64,000 bases of DNA. Origin: CALMEH01 sp964548225. GTDB taxonomy: Bacteria; Acidobacteriota; Blastocatellia; Pyrinomonadales; Pyrinomonadaceae. Below the pieces are notes generated by a model that saw only the letters and a list, made by a program, of their open reading frames with translations, was not told the origin of the DNA and made no database searches. A program made the translations under genes and the position numbers. The DNA lies in the NCBI GenBank assembly GCA_964548225.1, contig CAZJQP010000002.1, positions 62,001-126,000 on the forward strand, written 5' to 3'. Shown piece after piece: positions 7,392-16,577 of the stretch (positions are counted from its first letter, which is position 1; every line of letters starts with the position of its first letter).

Positions 7392-10300
7392 ATGAAAAAA
7401 GGTCAAATCCGATATGGCGTGTTTTTTTTGTTGATAGCGGTGTTTATGCTGTCTGCTTTTGTGAACGTCTTCGGGCAAGAATTTCGCGGGACGATTACCG
7501 GAAGTGTAACCGACCCGAACGGGGCAGTAATTGCCGGAGCAACCGTTACAGTTAAAAATACGGGAACAAATGTAACAAATACTGTTGTAACCAATGATGA
7601 AGGACAATATACCGTGCCTTTTTTGTTGCCGGGAAAATATAGCGTTTCGGCGGTAGGCAGTGGTTTTAAAACATCTGTGCGGGAAAATGTCGAGTTACAG
7701 GTTGATAATCGTCTGACGATTGATTTTCAATTAGAGATTGGCACCCAGACGGAAGTTAATGTGGTTGCCAATGAGGAGATACTTGAGCGTGGCTCGGTAA
7801 CGGTTGGAACAGTTGTCAGTCAGCGGCAAATCGCCGAGCTTCCTTTGGCTGAAGGTGCGCCATATACTTTGGCAACCCAAGCTCCGAGTGTGGTCTACAC
7901 GGGCGACCCTAATTTTACGGGACCAACCGCCAATGGAAATCTCGCCGGATTCAGAACAAACGGAACATCCGGAAACGTAATCAATTTGGATGGTTCGCCG
8001 AATTTGGCGTATAGTGGGCAAGTTGCCTTCACGCCGCCTTCGGATGCAGTTCAGGAATTTAAAGTTCAGACCAACAGTTTTGACGCGCAGAACGGATTTA
8101 CTGCCGGCTCAACCGTCAATGTTGCGCTGAAAAGCGGCACAAACAATTTCCGCGGTTCGGCATATTTCTTTGATCGCAACAAAAGTCGCACGGCAAATAA
8201 CTTTTTCAATAATCGTGCCGGACGTGAACGTCCTGACCGTCAATATAATCGCTACGGAGCTGTTCTGAGCGGTCCGATTTTTAAGGACAGAACATTCTTT
8301 CTCTTTTCATACGAAAGACAAAAAGACAATGTTGCTCAACCGACGACTTACAGTGTGCCAACAATGGCAATGAGAAACGGCGATTTTTCCGAATTAATTG
8401 TTGATCGGACAAACATTGCGGCAGCGGCAAACACCATTATTTACAATCCGTTTTCCGGCACTCTGAGTGGCACAAATGTCGTCCGCACGTCTTTCGGTTG
8501 TCCGACAACGGGCGCAGTTCCGACGGGTTCAACTTGCAATATCATTCCTGCAAATTTGCTTTATGCTCCGGCTCTCAATTTCTTGAGATTATTTCCCGAA
8601 CCGAATCAAGCGGGAATCTTGAACAATTACATCACTGACCAAAATCTTGTTCGTCCATACAGGTCTTATCTTTTCAGAATTGACCACAATTTCAACTCGA
8701 ACAATCGGATGTTTGTTAAATATTATCACAGCCGCAACACCGAAGACCGTTACAATTTGACGGGCGAAGAAGATTCGATTTTCCGCGGTTTTGAAAATCG
8801 CCGAAACAATGGCGGCAACATCAATTTTACGTCAATGATTTCGCCGAATTTCATCTTGGACATTCGTGCCAGCTACAATCAATTCAAACTTCTGAGGTAT
8901 CAAGACGGACAACCTTCGGCGGCGGATTTGGGCTTTACGGGAATTCCTTCAACCAGACGCGACGGCATTTTCCCACGCTTCGATTTCAGAAATTATTTAA
9001 CCGTCGGTTCTTTGCGTTCGGATTACAATGCCGGACAAGAACGTCCATTCGATATGTATTCGATTCAGCCGACGATTACGCAAATCTTTGGAAATCATTC
9101 AATAAAATATGGTTGGGATTACCGAAACTTGCGCGAAAGATTTTCGACCGCCGGTTATAGTTCAGGAAGATTTTTGTTTGACGGAACTTACACGATGCAG
9201 GCATCGAATTCCGGCGCAACACAGCGCGACCGTCCGGGACGCGATTTGGCTTCTTTCCTTTTGGGACTTCCCGTTGCAGGTTCGACGAGCTTGATTGATA
9301 ATCCGACGAGTTACGACACATCTTCGAGCTATCTCGGATTTTTTATTCAAGACGATTTTCGTTTCTCGCAAAAATTGACGTTCAATCTCGGTTTGCGTTA
9401 CGAATATGAAACGGGTGTGAAGGAAAAAGATGGCAAAATCGTTGTTGATTTCGACCGCAATGTTGCCAGCCCAATAGCGGCACAGGCACTTATAAACTAC
9501 AATGCGAGTATTCCTGCAGGCGTTCCCGTCGGCGCATTTCAAGCCTTAAAAGGTGGTTTGATTTTCGCCAATGACGGCAATCAGAGAAATCAAAAAACCG
9601 ACATCAATAATTTCCAACCGCGCATCGGCGTTTCCTATGGAATTGATGATAAAACGGTAATTCGCGGCGGCTTCGGCATATTTACTGCACCGTTTCAAAT
9701 CGGCACGATTTTCCAACCCGGATTTTCGACTCCGACGCTGTTCACACCTTCGACCAATAACGGTTTGACATTTATTGCAAACTTGAGCAATCCGTTTCCG
9801 AACGGAATTGTGCCGTCGCCGGGTTCGGCACTTGGATATTTGACCTTTACCGGACGCGACGTAACTTCTTCAAACGCACTTGGACCAACGACTGCCGTGC
9901 TTTCAAACGAACGCCAAAACGGTAACTTTGCGAGATTTGTGTTTAGCATTCAGCGCGAACTTCCGTATAAATTCGGCATCGAACTTTCGTATGTGTATTC
10001 GCACGGTTACAATTTGTCGGTCAACCGCGAATTAAACGCAATTCCGGCGCAATATTTGAACAATTTTCAAGGCGTAACGGATGCCGCAACGATTACTGCG
10101 GGAGTTACGGCGGTCAATACGTTCTTGAATGCCAGCGTTGCAAATCCGCTTCGCGGGTTAATTGTTGACGGTGGAACATTTAACGCGGCAACGATTCAGC
10201 GTCGTCGGCTTCTGACACCGTTTCCGCAATTCGGCAACGTCGCCGTTACCGAATACAACGGAACAAGCAATTATCAAGCATTCCAAATGCAAATCGTCAA

Positions 10301-11003
10301 ACGATTTACAAAAGGTTTGTCATTCAACGGTTCATATACTTTTTCGAGGGAACATCAGAAAACGCAATATCTGAATCCGCAAGACACGGAATTGACGGAT
10401 ATTATTTCGCCGACTGAAAGACCGCATCGCATTACGTTGTCGGGAATTTACGAATTGCCGTTCGGACGTGGACGCTCTTTCGGTAAAGAGTGGAATCCGT
10501 GGATTGATGCTTTCTTGGGCGGTTGGCAACTGCAAGGCGTTTATGAACGTCAATCGGGCGAACCTCTGCAATTTGGAAACGTCTATTACGGTGGCGATCC
10601 ATCACAGTTGAAAAATCGTCTCGGCGAGAAAAATGAGGCAGGTTTACGCTACGGCATTGATATTCCGGCGTTTGATACAGCAGGATTTTTTATCAACGGC
10701 GCGGCTCCGGCGTTTGCCAACAATTTCACGAGCAGTTCGGCAAATACTTTGCGGTATTTCCCTCTGACGATGAGCAATTTCCGCAACCAACGTTTCCTCA
10801 AATTCGATTTGGGATTGTCGAAAAACTTCAGAATTCGTGAAGGAATGAAAATCCAAATTAGATTTGAGGCGATTAACGTGCTGAATTCACCGTATTTTTC
10901 AGCACCGAGTCTTGACCCGACAAATTCGACCTTCGGCTTTACTGCCGCACCAACGCGACAACCGCCGAGAGATATTCAAATCGGAGCGAGATTTACATTC
11001 TAG
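7392..11003 (+). CDS. TonB-dependent receptor, Oar-like with N-terminal carboxypeptidase-regulatory-like domain
   Basis: 1203 residues with a signal peptide (basic start, hydrophobic 14-27, cut near VFGQ). Residues about 33-115 form the carboxypeptidase-regulatory-like beta-sandwich (GTITGSVTDPNGAVIAGATV ... GQYTVPFLLPGKYSV). A plug domain follows, then a long beta-barrel ending in the aromatic C-terminus RDIQIGARFTF typical of outer-membrane proteins. This receptor class is greatly expanded in Acidobacteria and takes up oligosaccharides or peptides with energy from TonB. Its promoter carries the hexuronate-type operator and pectinases follow downstream, so pectin oligomers are the likely cargo. 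A strong hairpin follows at 11035-11073. Confidence 0.93.
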   Translation: MKKGQIRYGVFFLLIAVFMLSAFVNVFGQEFRGTITGSVTDPNGAVIAGATVTVKNTGTNVTNTVVTNDEGQYTVPFLLPGKYSVSAVGSGFKTSVRENVELQVDNRLTIDFQLEIGTQTEVNVVANEEILERGSVTVGTVVSQRQIAELPLAEGAPYTLATQAPSVVYTGDPNFTGPTANGNLAGFRTNGTSGNVINLDGSPNLAYSGQVAFTPPSDAVQEFKVQTNSFDAQNGFTAGSTVNVALKSGTNNFRGSAYFFDRNKSRTANNFFNNRAGRERPDRQYNRYGAVLSGPIFKDRTFFLFSYERQKDNVAQPTTYSVPTMAMRNGDFSELIVDRTNIAAAANTIIYNPFSGTLSGTNVVRTSFGCPTTGAVPTGSTCNIIPANLLYAPALNFLRLFPEPNQAGILNNYITDQNLVRPYRSYLFRIDHNFNSNNRMFVKYYHSRNTEDRYNLTGEEDSIFRGFENRRNNGGNINFTSMISPNFILDIRASYNQFKLLRYQDGQPSAADLGFTGIPSTRRDGIFPRFDFRNYLTVGSLRSDYNAGQERPFDMYSIQPTITQIFGNHSIKYGWDYRNLRERFSTAGYSSGRFLFDGTYTMQASNSGATQRDRPGRDLASFLLGLPVAGSTSLIDNPTSYDTSSSYLGFFIQDDFRFSQKLTFNLGLRYEYETGVKEKDGKIVVDFDRNVASPIAAQALINYNASIPAGVPVGAFQALKGGLIFANDGNQRNQKTDINNFQPRIGVSYGIDDKTVIRGGFGIFTAPFQIGTIFQPGFSTPTLFTPSTNNGLTFIANLSNPFPNGIVPSPGSALGYLTFTGRDVTSSNALGPTTAVLSNERQNGNFARFVFSIQRELPYKFGIELSYVYSHGYNLSVNRELNAIPAQYLNNFQGVTDAATITAGVTAVNTFLNASVANPLRGLIVDGGTFNAATIQRRRLLTPFPQFGNVAVTEYNGTSNYQAFQMQIVKRFTKGLSFNGSYTFSREHQKTQYLNPQDTELTDIISPTERPHRITLSGIYELPFGRGRSFGKEWNPWIDAFLGGWQLQGVYERQSGEPLQFGNVYYGGDPSQLKNRLGEKNEAGLRYGIDIPAFDTAGFFINGAAPAFANNFTSSSANTLRYFPLTMSNFRNQRFLKFDLGLSKNFRIREGMKIQIRFEAINVLNSPYFSAPSLDPTNSTFGFTAAPTRQPPRDIQIGARFTF

Positions 11004-11034
11004 TCAATTTTGGGAGTAATTGACGGGAAAAAAG

Positions 11035-11078
11035 AATGCGCCACATTTGGTTTGCTAACTCGTGTGGCGCATTTTTCT
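11035..11078 (+). terminator. Intrinsic terminator after the TonB receptor gene
   Basis: Perfect 11-bp stem AATGCGCCACA (11035-11045)/TGTGGCGCATT (11063-11073) followed by further T's. It separates the receptor from the pectinase operon 105 bases after the receptor stop. Readthrough, or a promoter with a TAAAAT at 11091-11096, would be needed for the next operon. Confidence 0.85.
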
Positions 11079-11108
11079 AAGAAAAAATCGTAAAATTAAG
11101 AGAAATAA

Positions 11109-13085
11109 ATGAAATTTACCTTGTTAATCGGCTTAATTTTAGTCAATCTTTGGACGGCGCAGGCGGAAGCTGTCAAAAAAAATGATTTGACAGTTGCGGC
11201 AGACGGTAGCGGCGATGTAAAAACCGTTATGGAAGCGATTAACAAAGTTCCCGAAAACAACCAAAAGCGATTCATCATTTTTATCAAATCCGGCGTTTAT
11301 CGGGAACAAATCCGCATTCCCGCGAATAAACCTTTTATTTCGCTGATTGGCGAAAATGCCGAAACTACCAAATTAACTTTTAATTTATCAAACAAAGATG
11401 CCGGTTCGACCTCGGCGAGTTACAGTTTTTACGTTGGCGGACACGATTTTCACGCTGAAAACCTCACTTTTGAAAACTCTTTCGGCACAGGCTCGCAAGC
11501 TGTTGCAGTGCTTTCGGAAGCCGACAGATTGGTTTTCAAAAATTGCCGATTCTTGGGTTGGCAAGATACGCTTTACGCCAAAAACGGTCGTCAATATTTT
11601 GAAAATTGCTACATCGAAGGACACGTTGATTTTATCTTCGGGCAAGCCGCGGCAGTCTTTGATAAATGCGTAATTCATTCAAAAGGTGATGGTTACATTG
11701 CCGCGCCGATGCGCTTTGCGGCTGATGAAACGAGCGGGCTAATTTTTATCAAGTCAAAATTGACGGGCGAAAATACGAAGAACGGAGTTTATCTCGGACG
11801 ACCTTGGCGCGATTTTGGCAGGACGGTTTTCATCGAAACCGAAATGGGCGCACATATCCGCGCCGAAGGTTGGCATCATTGGCTTCCTGAGCGCGAAAAA
11901 ACCGCGTATTTTGCCGAGTTTAATTCAAAAGGCGCAGGTGCGAAAATTGCCGAAAGAGTCAAATGGTCGAAACAGCTTTCAAAGACGGAAGCGAAGCAAT
12001 TTGAAACCGAAAATTTTCTAAAAGGCAAAGATGGTTGGAATCCAAAAAAATCAAAAGACGATTGGCTCGAAAAGACCAAGCCCGATTGGAAATTGATTTC
12101 GTGGAACGAAGTTTTAAATCAGCCAACGCTTTGGTATCCGGTTGACGAAGCCACGCGCATTGCCAATCAAGTCGTTTTATATCAACGCGATAACGGCGGT
12201 TGGGAAAAAAATATCGAGATGTCGGCGATGCTCACGCAAGTTGAACGCGAAAAACTTCTGCGCGAAAAATCTTTGACCGACACCACCATTGACAACGGCG
12301 CGACCACAACGCAATTGCGTTATTTGGCGAAAGTTGTCACGGCAAAAAACATCGAAACACACAAAGCCGCGTTTTTCAAAGGCTTGGATTTTTTGCTTTC
12401 GATGCAATACGAAAACGGCGGATTTCCGCAATTTTTTCCGCTCAAAAACGATTATTCGCGCCACATTACGTTCAACGACAACGCTATGATAAACGCGCTG
12501 AAAATCTTGCGCGACATTGCTAAAAAGAAGGAAGATTTTCTTTTTGTTGACGAAGAAAGACGAGCAAAATCTGAAAAAGCGGTTGAAAAAGCAATGCCGA
12601 TTTTGCTGAAAACACAAGTTGAAATCGGCGGCAAAAAAACGATTTGGGCGGCGCAATATGACGAAAAAACTTTGAAACCTGCAAATGCGCGAAAGTTTGA
12701 ACCTGCCAGCTTGACGGCGGGCGAATCAGTCGGAATTATTCGGTTTTTGATGCTCGATTCAAACCCGAATCAAACCACGATTGACGCAATCGAAGCGGCT
12801 GTAAATTGGTATAAAACCAATAAGTTAGGCGGAATTCGCTGGGAACGAAAAGACGGTGAAAATATTGTCATCAAGGACAAAAATGCGCCGCCGATTTGGG
12901 CGCGATTTTACGAATTTGAAACGATGAAACCGATTTTCATCGGGCGCGATTCGGTGATTCATTACGACGTAATGGAAATCGAGCGAGAACGCCGCAACGG
13001 TTACGCTTGGTATGTCAGTGAGCCGAACGAATTAATTGAAAAAGATTATCCCAAGTGGTTGGAGAAAATAAAAAGTAGTAAATAA
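11109..13085 (+). CDS. Bifunctional pectin methylesterase (CE8) - pectate lyase (PL10)
   Basis: 658 residues, secreted (signal about 1-19, cut near AQA). Residues about 25-300 are a pectinesterase: GVYREQ (62-67), SQAVAV with Gln130, GWQDTLY with Asp153, DFIFG with Asp174, and LGRPWR (229-234), so all catalytic residues are present. Residues about 325-650 are a PL10 pectate lyase: NGGWEKN, DNGATTTQLRYLA, a WAAQYDEKTLKPANARKFE block, then PPIWARFYE. One polypeptide thus removes methyl esters and cleaves the exposed polygalacturonate by beta-elimination, giving the unsaturated oligomers that KduI/KduD downstream can process. It is first in a tightly packed five-gene operon. Confidence 0.93.
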   Translation: MKFTLLIGLILVNLWTAQAEAVKKNDLTVAADGSGDVKTVMEAINKVPENNQKRFIIFIKSGVYREQIRIPANKPFISLIGENAETTKLTFNLSNKDAGSTSASYSFYVGGHDFHAENLTFENSFGTGSQAVAVLSEADRLVFKNCRFLGWQDTLYAKNGRQYFENCYIEGHVDFIFGQAAAVFDKCVIHSKGDGYIAAPMRFAADETSGLIFIKSKLTGENTKNGVYLGRPWRDFGRTVFIETEMGAHIRAEGWHHWLPEREKTAYFAEFNSKGAGAKIAERVKWSKQLSKTEAKQFETENFLKGKDGWNPKKSKDDWLEKTKPDWKLISWNEVLNQPTLWYPVDEATRIANQVVLYQRDNGGWEKNIEMSAMLTQVEREKLLREKSLTDTTIDNGATTTQLRYLAKVVTAKNIETHKAAFFKGLDFLLSMQYENGGFPQFFPLKNDYSRHITFNDNAMINALKILRDIAKKKEDFLFVDEERRAKSEKAVEKAMPILLKTQVEIGGKKTIWAAQYDEKTLKPANARKFEPASLTAGESVGIIRFLMLDSNPNQTTIDAIEAAVNWYKTNKLGGIRWERKDGENIVIKDKNAPPIWARFYEFETMKPIFIGRDSVIHYDVMEIERERRNGYAWYVSEPNELIEKDYPKWLEKIKSSK

Positions 13086-13090
13086 AAGAT

Positions 13091-14497
13091 ATGACAAATC
13101 GGCGCGAATTTATCAAAAGTTTAATTATCAGCGGTGTTGCAGTTTCGGTTTTTCCGAAAGTTGCTTTTGCGGAAACTGATGTTTGGAAAACCGAATACCC
13201 AAAGATTTTAGCACGAATCAAGCCGCCGAAATTTAAGGAAAAAGACTATTTAATCACGAAATTCGGCGCAGTCGGCGACGGCAAAAATATCTGCACCGAA
13301 GCGTTTAAGAAAGCCATCGAAGAATGTGCGAAAAAAGGCGGCGGGCGCGTTGTCGTGCCGAAAGGTGAATGGTTGACGGGCGCGATTCATCTCAAATCGA
13401 ATGTAAATTTGCACGTTCAAAAAGACGCGACCATCAAATTTTCGACCAATCCAAGCGATTATTTACCAATCGTTCATACGCGCTGGGAAGGAATGGAATT
13501 GATGCACATTTCGCCTCTGATTTATGCTTACGAACAAACAAATATCGGTATCACAGGCGAAGGAACTTTGGACGGACAAGGCAAATCTTTCTTTTGGAAA
13601 TGGCACGGAAACCCGAAATACGGCGGCGACCCGAGCAAAATTTCGCAACGTCCCGACCGCGATAAACTTTACGATATGATGACGCGAAACGTGCCGCTCG
13701 AACAGCGGGTTTTCGGCGAAAATTCATATCTTCGTCCGCAATTTATTCAGCCTTACAAATGCAAAAATATTTTGATTGAAGGTGTCAAAATCGTTGATTC
13801 GCCGATGTGGGAAGTCCATCCGGTTTTGTGCGAGAACGTAACCGTTCGCGGACTTAATATTGCTACGCACGGTCCGAATAACGACGGATGTAATCCCGAA
13901 TCAAGCAAAGATGTTCTCATCGAAAACTGCTTTTTCGACACGGGCGACGATTGTATCGCAATTAAATCCGGCAGAAATAATGATGGTCGAAGAATCGGCG
14001 TTGCGTCAGAAAACATCATTGTCCGCAACTGTGTTTTCAAAGACGGACACGGCGGAATTACCGTCGGAAGCGAATGTTCGGGCGGTTTCCGCAATCTTTT
14101 TGCGGAAAATAATCGGCTCGATTCGCCCGATTTGTGGACGGCTTTGAGAATCAAAAACAATGCTTCGCGTGGCGGAAAAATTGAAAATTTATACTTTAGA
14201 AATATCACTATCGGCAAGGTTTCGCGCTCGGCGATTGAGATGGATTTTAACTACGAAGAAGGCGCGAAAGGCGAACATACGCCGATTGTCCGAAATTTTG
14301 TGGTCGAAAATCTGACGGCGCAAGATTGTAACAAAGCCCTTGATTTACAAGGACTTGATAAAGCCCCGCTTTACGATATTGTTTTGAAAAATTGCGATTT
14401 CGGGAAAGTTACGGGAACGAATATTGTCAAAAATGTCAATAATTTGAAACTCGAAAACGTGAAGATGAATGGTAAAGTTGTTGATAAATTAGGATAA
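13091..14497 (+). CDS. GH28 polygalacturonase-family glycoside hydrolase, Tat-type signal
   Basis: 468 residues. The N-terminus NRREFIKS followed by a hydrophobic stretch ending at VAFA (about 27) looks like a twin-arginine signal. The right-handed beta-helix carries the GH28 residues: NNDG (Asp265), GDD (Asp286/287), GHG (His320) and RIKN (353-356). It hydrolyses polygalacturonate or a related galacturonan such as rhamnogalacturonan; exo or endo action cannot be told from sequence. It begins five bases after the CE8-PL10 gene and ends five bases before the oxidoreductase gene. Confidence 0.93.
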   Translation: MTNRREFIKSLIISGVAVSVFPKVAFAETDVWKTEYPKILARIKPPKFKEKDYLITKFGAVGDGKNICTEAFKKAIEECAKKGGGRVVVPKGEWLTGAIHLKSNVNLHVQKDATIKFSTNPSDYLPIVHTRWEGMELMHISPLIYAYEQTNIGITGEGTLDGQGKSFFWKWHGNPKYGGDPSKISQRPDRDKLYDMMTRNVPLEQRVFGENSYLRPQFIQPYKCKNILIEGVKIVDSPMWEVHPVLCENVTVRGLNIATHGPNNDGCNPESSKDVLIENCFFDTGDDCIAIKSGRNNDGRRIGVASENIIVRNCVFKDGHGGITVGSECSGGFRNLFAENNRLDSPDLWTALRIKNNASRGGKIENLYFRNITIGKVSRSAIEMDFNYEEGAKGEHTPIVRNFVVENLTAQDCNKALDLQGLDKAPLYDIVLKNCDFGKVTGTNIVKNVNNLKLENVKMNGKVVDKLG

Positions 14498-14502
14498 AAA
14501 AT

Positions 14503-15834
14503 ATGTCGGAAAATCATTCAATAAATCGTCGTGATTTTGTAAAATCCGCCGCCGTTGCGGGCGCAGGTTTGTTGGCGGCAAATTCTTTAAATGTCTTCGC
14601 GCAAAATTCCGCCCGAAAGCGTTATGCGATTGTCGGAACGGGACATCGAGCGACGGGGATGTGGGGCGTTGATTTGGCGAAAAATTACGCAAACGAAATT
14701 GAGTTTGTCGGGCTTTGCGATAAAAACTCAAAGCGTGTTGAAGTCGGACGGAAACTTATCGGCGTTGAATGTCCGACTTTTACGAATTTTGATGAAATGC
14801 TCGTTAAGACCAAACCTGAAATCTTGATGGTTACAACGGTTGATTCGACGCATCACGAATTTATCACAAGAGCCGTTGCCAAAGGCATCAAGGTTATCAC
14901 CGAAAAACCGATGGTTACTGAGGCAAATCAATGTCAGGCGGTTTTGGACGCGGAGAAAAAACATAAAAATCCGGTTATTGTTACGTTCAATTATCGTTAC
15001 GCGCCAAAACACGAAAAAATCAAACAAATCATTCAAGCGGGCGAAATCGGCGAGGTTACTTCGATAGATTTTGCGTGGTATCTCGACACGCGGCACGGCG
15101 CGGATTATTTTCGCCGTTGGCACGCTTACAAACGCGGCGGCGGAAGCCTTTGGGTTCATAAAGCGACGCATCATTTCGACTTGATAAATTGGTGGTTAAA
15201 TGCTGACCCAATGGAAGTTACGGCTTACGGCAAGCTGAATTTTTATGGCAAAAACGGCACATTTCGCGGAAAAAATTGCCGCAGTTGTGAACATAAGGCG
15301 AAATGCCCGTTTTATTGGAATTTGACGGAAAATGCGCGATTGATGAAACTTTACGCGGAATGCGAGACGGAAGACGGATATTTCCGCGACGGCTGTGTTT
15401 TCCGCCAAGATATTGATATTTACGATACGATGTCGGCGATTGTGAAATATTCAAACGGCGTGAGTTTGACTTATTCGCTCAACGCCGCGATGCCGTTTGA
15501 AGGTTATCAGCTTTCGTTTAACGGCACGAAAGGACGGCTCGATGTGCGTGATTTTGAGCGTCAGCCTTGGGAAATCGAAGAAGAATCGGTCGCGTATTTG
15601 ACGAAAAACTTTGCCGGAAAACGCGAAAAATTAAATATGCCGCAAATCAAAGGCGGACATTCGGGCGGCGATGACCGTCTGCGCGATGTGATTTTCAAAA
15701 ACGCAAATGTTCCCGATTATCTGAAACTTCCAAGCGCACGAGCGGGCGCAATGTCGTGTCTGACCGGAATCGCGGCGCGGACAAGTATCGAACAAAATCG
15801 TCCGATAAAAATTTCGGAATTAATTCGTTTGTAA
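14503..15834 (+). CDS. Tat-exported Gfo/Idh/MocA family oxidoreductase
   Basis: 443 residues. A twin-arginine signal (INRRDFVKSAAVAGAG, about 7-22, cut near FAQ) means export as a folded protein, presumably with bound NAD(P). The Rossmann start is VGTGHRATG, and EKPM carries the family lysine. Unusual for the family is a cysteine group C259-x2-C262-x5-C268, with C287 and C298 nearby, which could bind metal. It sits inside an operon of secreted pectinases, so it may act on a pectin sugar in the periplasm; related periplasmic members act as glycosidases or oxidoreductases. Substrate unknown. Confidence 0.85.
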   Translation: MSENHSINRRDFVKSAAVAGAGLLAANSLNVFAQNSARKRYAIVGTGHRATGMWGVDLAKNYANEIEFVGLCDKNSKRVEVGRKLIGVECPTFTNFDEMLVKTKPEILMVTTVDSTHHEFITRAVAKGIKVITEKPMVTEANQCQAVLDAEKKHKNPVIVTFNYRYAPKHEKIKQIIQAGEIGEVTSIDFAWYLDTRHGADYFRRWHAYKRGGGSLWVHKATHHFDLINWWLNADPMEVTAYGKLNFYGKNGTFRGKNCRSCEHKAKCPFYWNLTENARLMKLYAECETEDGYFRDGCVFRQDIDIYDTMSAIVKYSNGVSLTYSLNAAMPFEGYQLSFNGTKGRLDVRDFERQPWEIEEESVAYLTKNFAGKREKLNMPQIKGGHSGGDDRLRDVIFKNANVPDYLKLPSARAGAMSCLTGIAARTSIEQNRPIKISELIRL

Positions 15835-15835
15835 A

Positions 15836-16576
15836 ATGAAATTTTTGGCTGTTACATTTTCGATTTTACTTTTGAGCGCGGTTGCATTCGCACAAAAATC
15901 GCCGATTACTGTTTTTTTGGCGGGCGATTCGACTTGCGCCAACAAACTCGCCGAAAAACGCCCCGAAACGGGTTGGGGCGAGATGTTCGGGAAATTTTTT
16001 AAAGACGGAAAAGTTGTGATTGACAATCGTGCAATGAACGGCAGAAGCACGAAGACTTTTATCTCCGAAGGTCGTTGGCAGGCGATCGTTGATAATTTGA
16101 AACGCGGCGATTATGTTTTTATTCAATTCGGACACAACGATTCTTCAAAAGACAAAGGCGAACGCTACACGCCGCCCGAAGATTATCGCAAAAATTTAAT
16201 CAAATTTATCGAAGAAACGCGGGCGAAAAATGCCAATATCGTTCTGCTAACTCCTGTGATGAGAAGACGTTTCGACAAAGACGGGAAATTTTACGACTCG
16301 CACGGTGAATATCCAGACATTGTTCGCGCCGTAGCGAAGGAGCAAAAAGTTCCCCTGATTGACGCGCACCGCGAGAGCGAAAAATTGATTGTCGGTTTGG
16401 GCGCGGAAGGCTCGAAAAAATTGTTTTTGATTTTGGCGAAAGGCGAAAGTCCGAATTATCCGAACGGTTTGGATGACAACACGCATTTTTCACCTTTCGG
16501 CGCGGAAGAGATTGCAAAATTGGTGGTCGCGGGAATTAGAAAGGAAAAAATCGGTTTGCGAAAATATTTGAAGTAA
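15836..16576 (+). CDS. Rhamnogalacturonan acetylesterase (CE12, SGNH fold)
   Basis: 246 residues with a clear signal peptide ending at AFAQ (about 20). The SGNH blocks are present: AGDST with Ser32, NGRSTKTF (68-75), FGHND (98-102) and DNTHFSPFG with Asp214 and His217. CE12 enzymes remove O-acetyl groups from galacturonate in rhamnogalacturonan I, opening the backbone to GH28 and GH105 action. The ATG follows one base after the preceding stop, so translation is coupled. Confidence 0.93.
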   Translation: MKFLAVTFSILLLSAVAFAQKSPITVFLAGDSTCANKLAEKRPETGWGEMFGKFFKDGKVVIDNRAMNGRSTKTFISEGRWQAIVDNLKRGDYVFIQFGHNDSSKDKGERYTPPEDYRKNLIKFIEETRAKNANIVLLTPVMRRRFDKDGKFYDSHGEYPDIVRAVAKEQKVPLIDAHRESEKLIVGLGAEGSKKLFLILAKGESPNYPNGLDDNTHFSPFGAEEIAKLVVAGIRKEKIGLRKYLK

Positions 16577-16577
16577 T

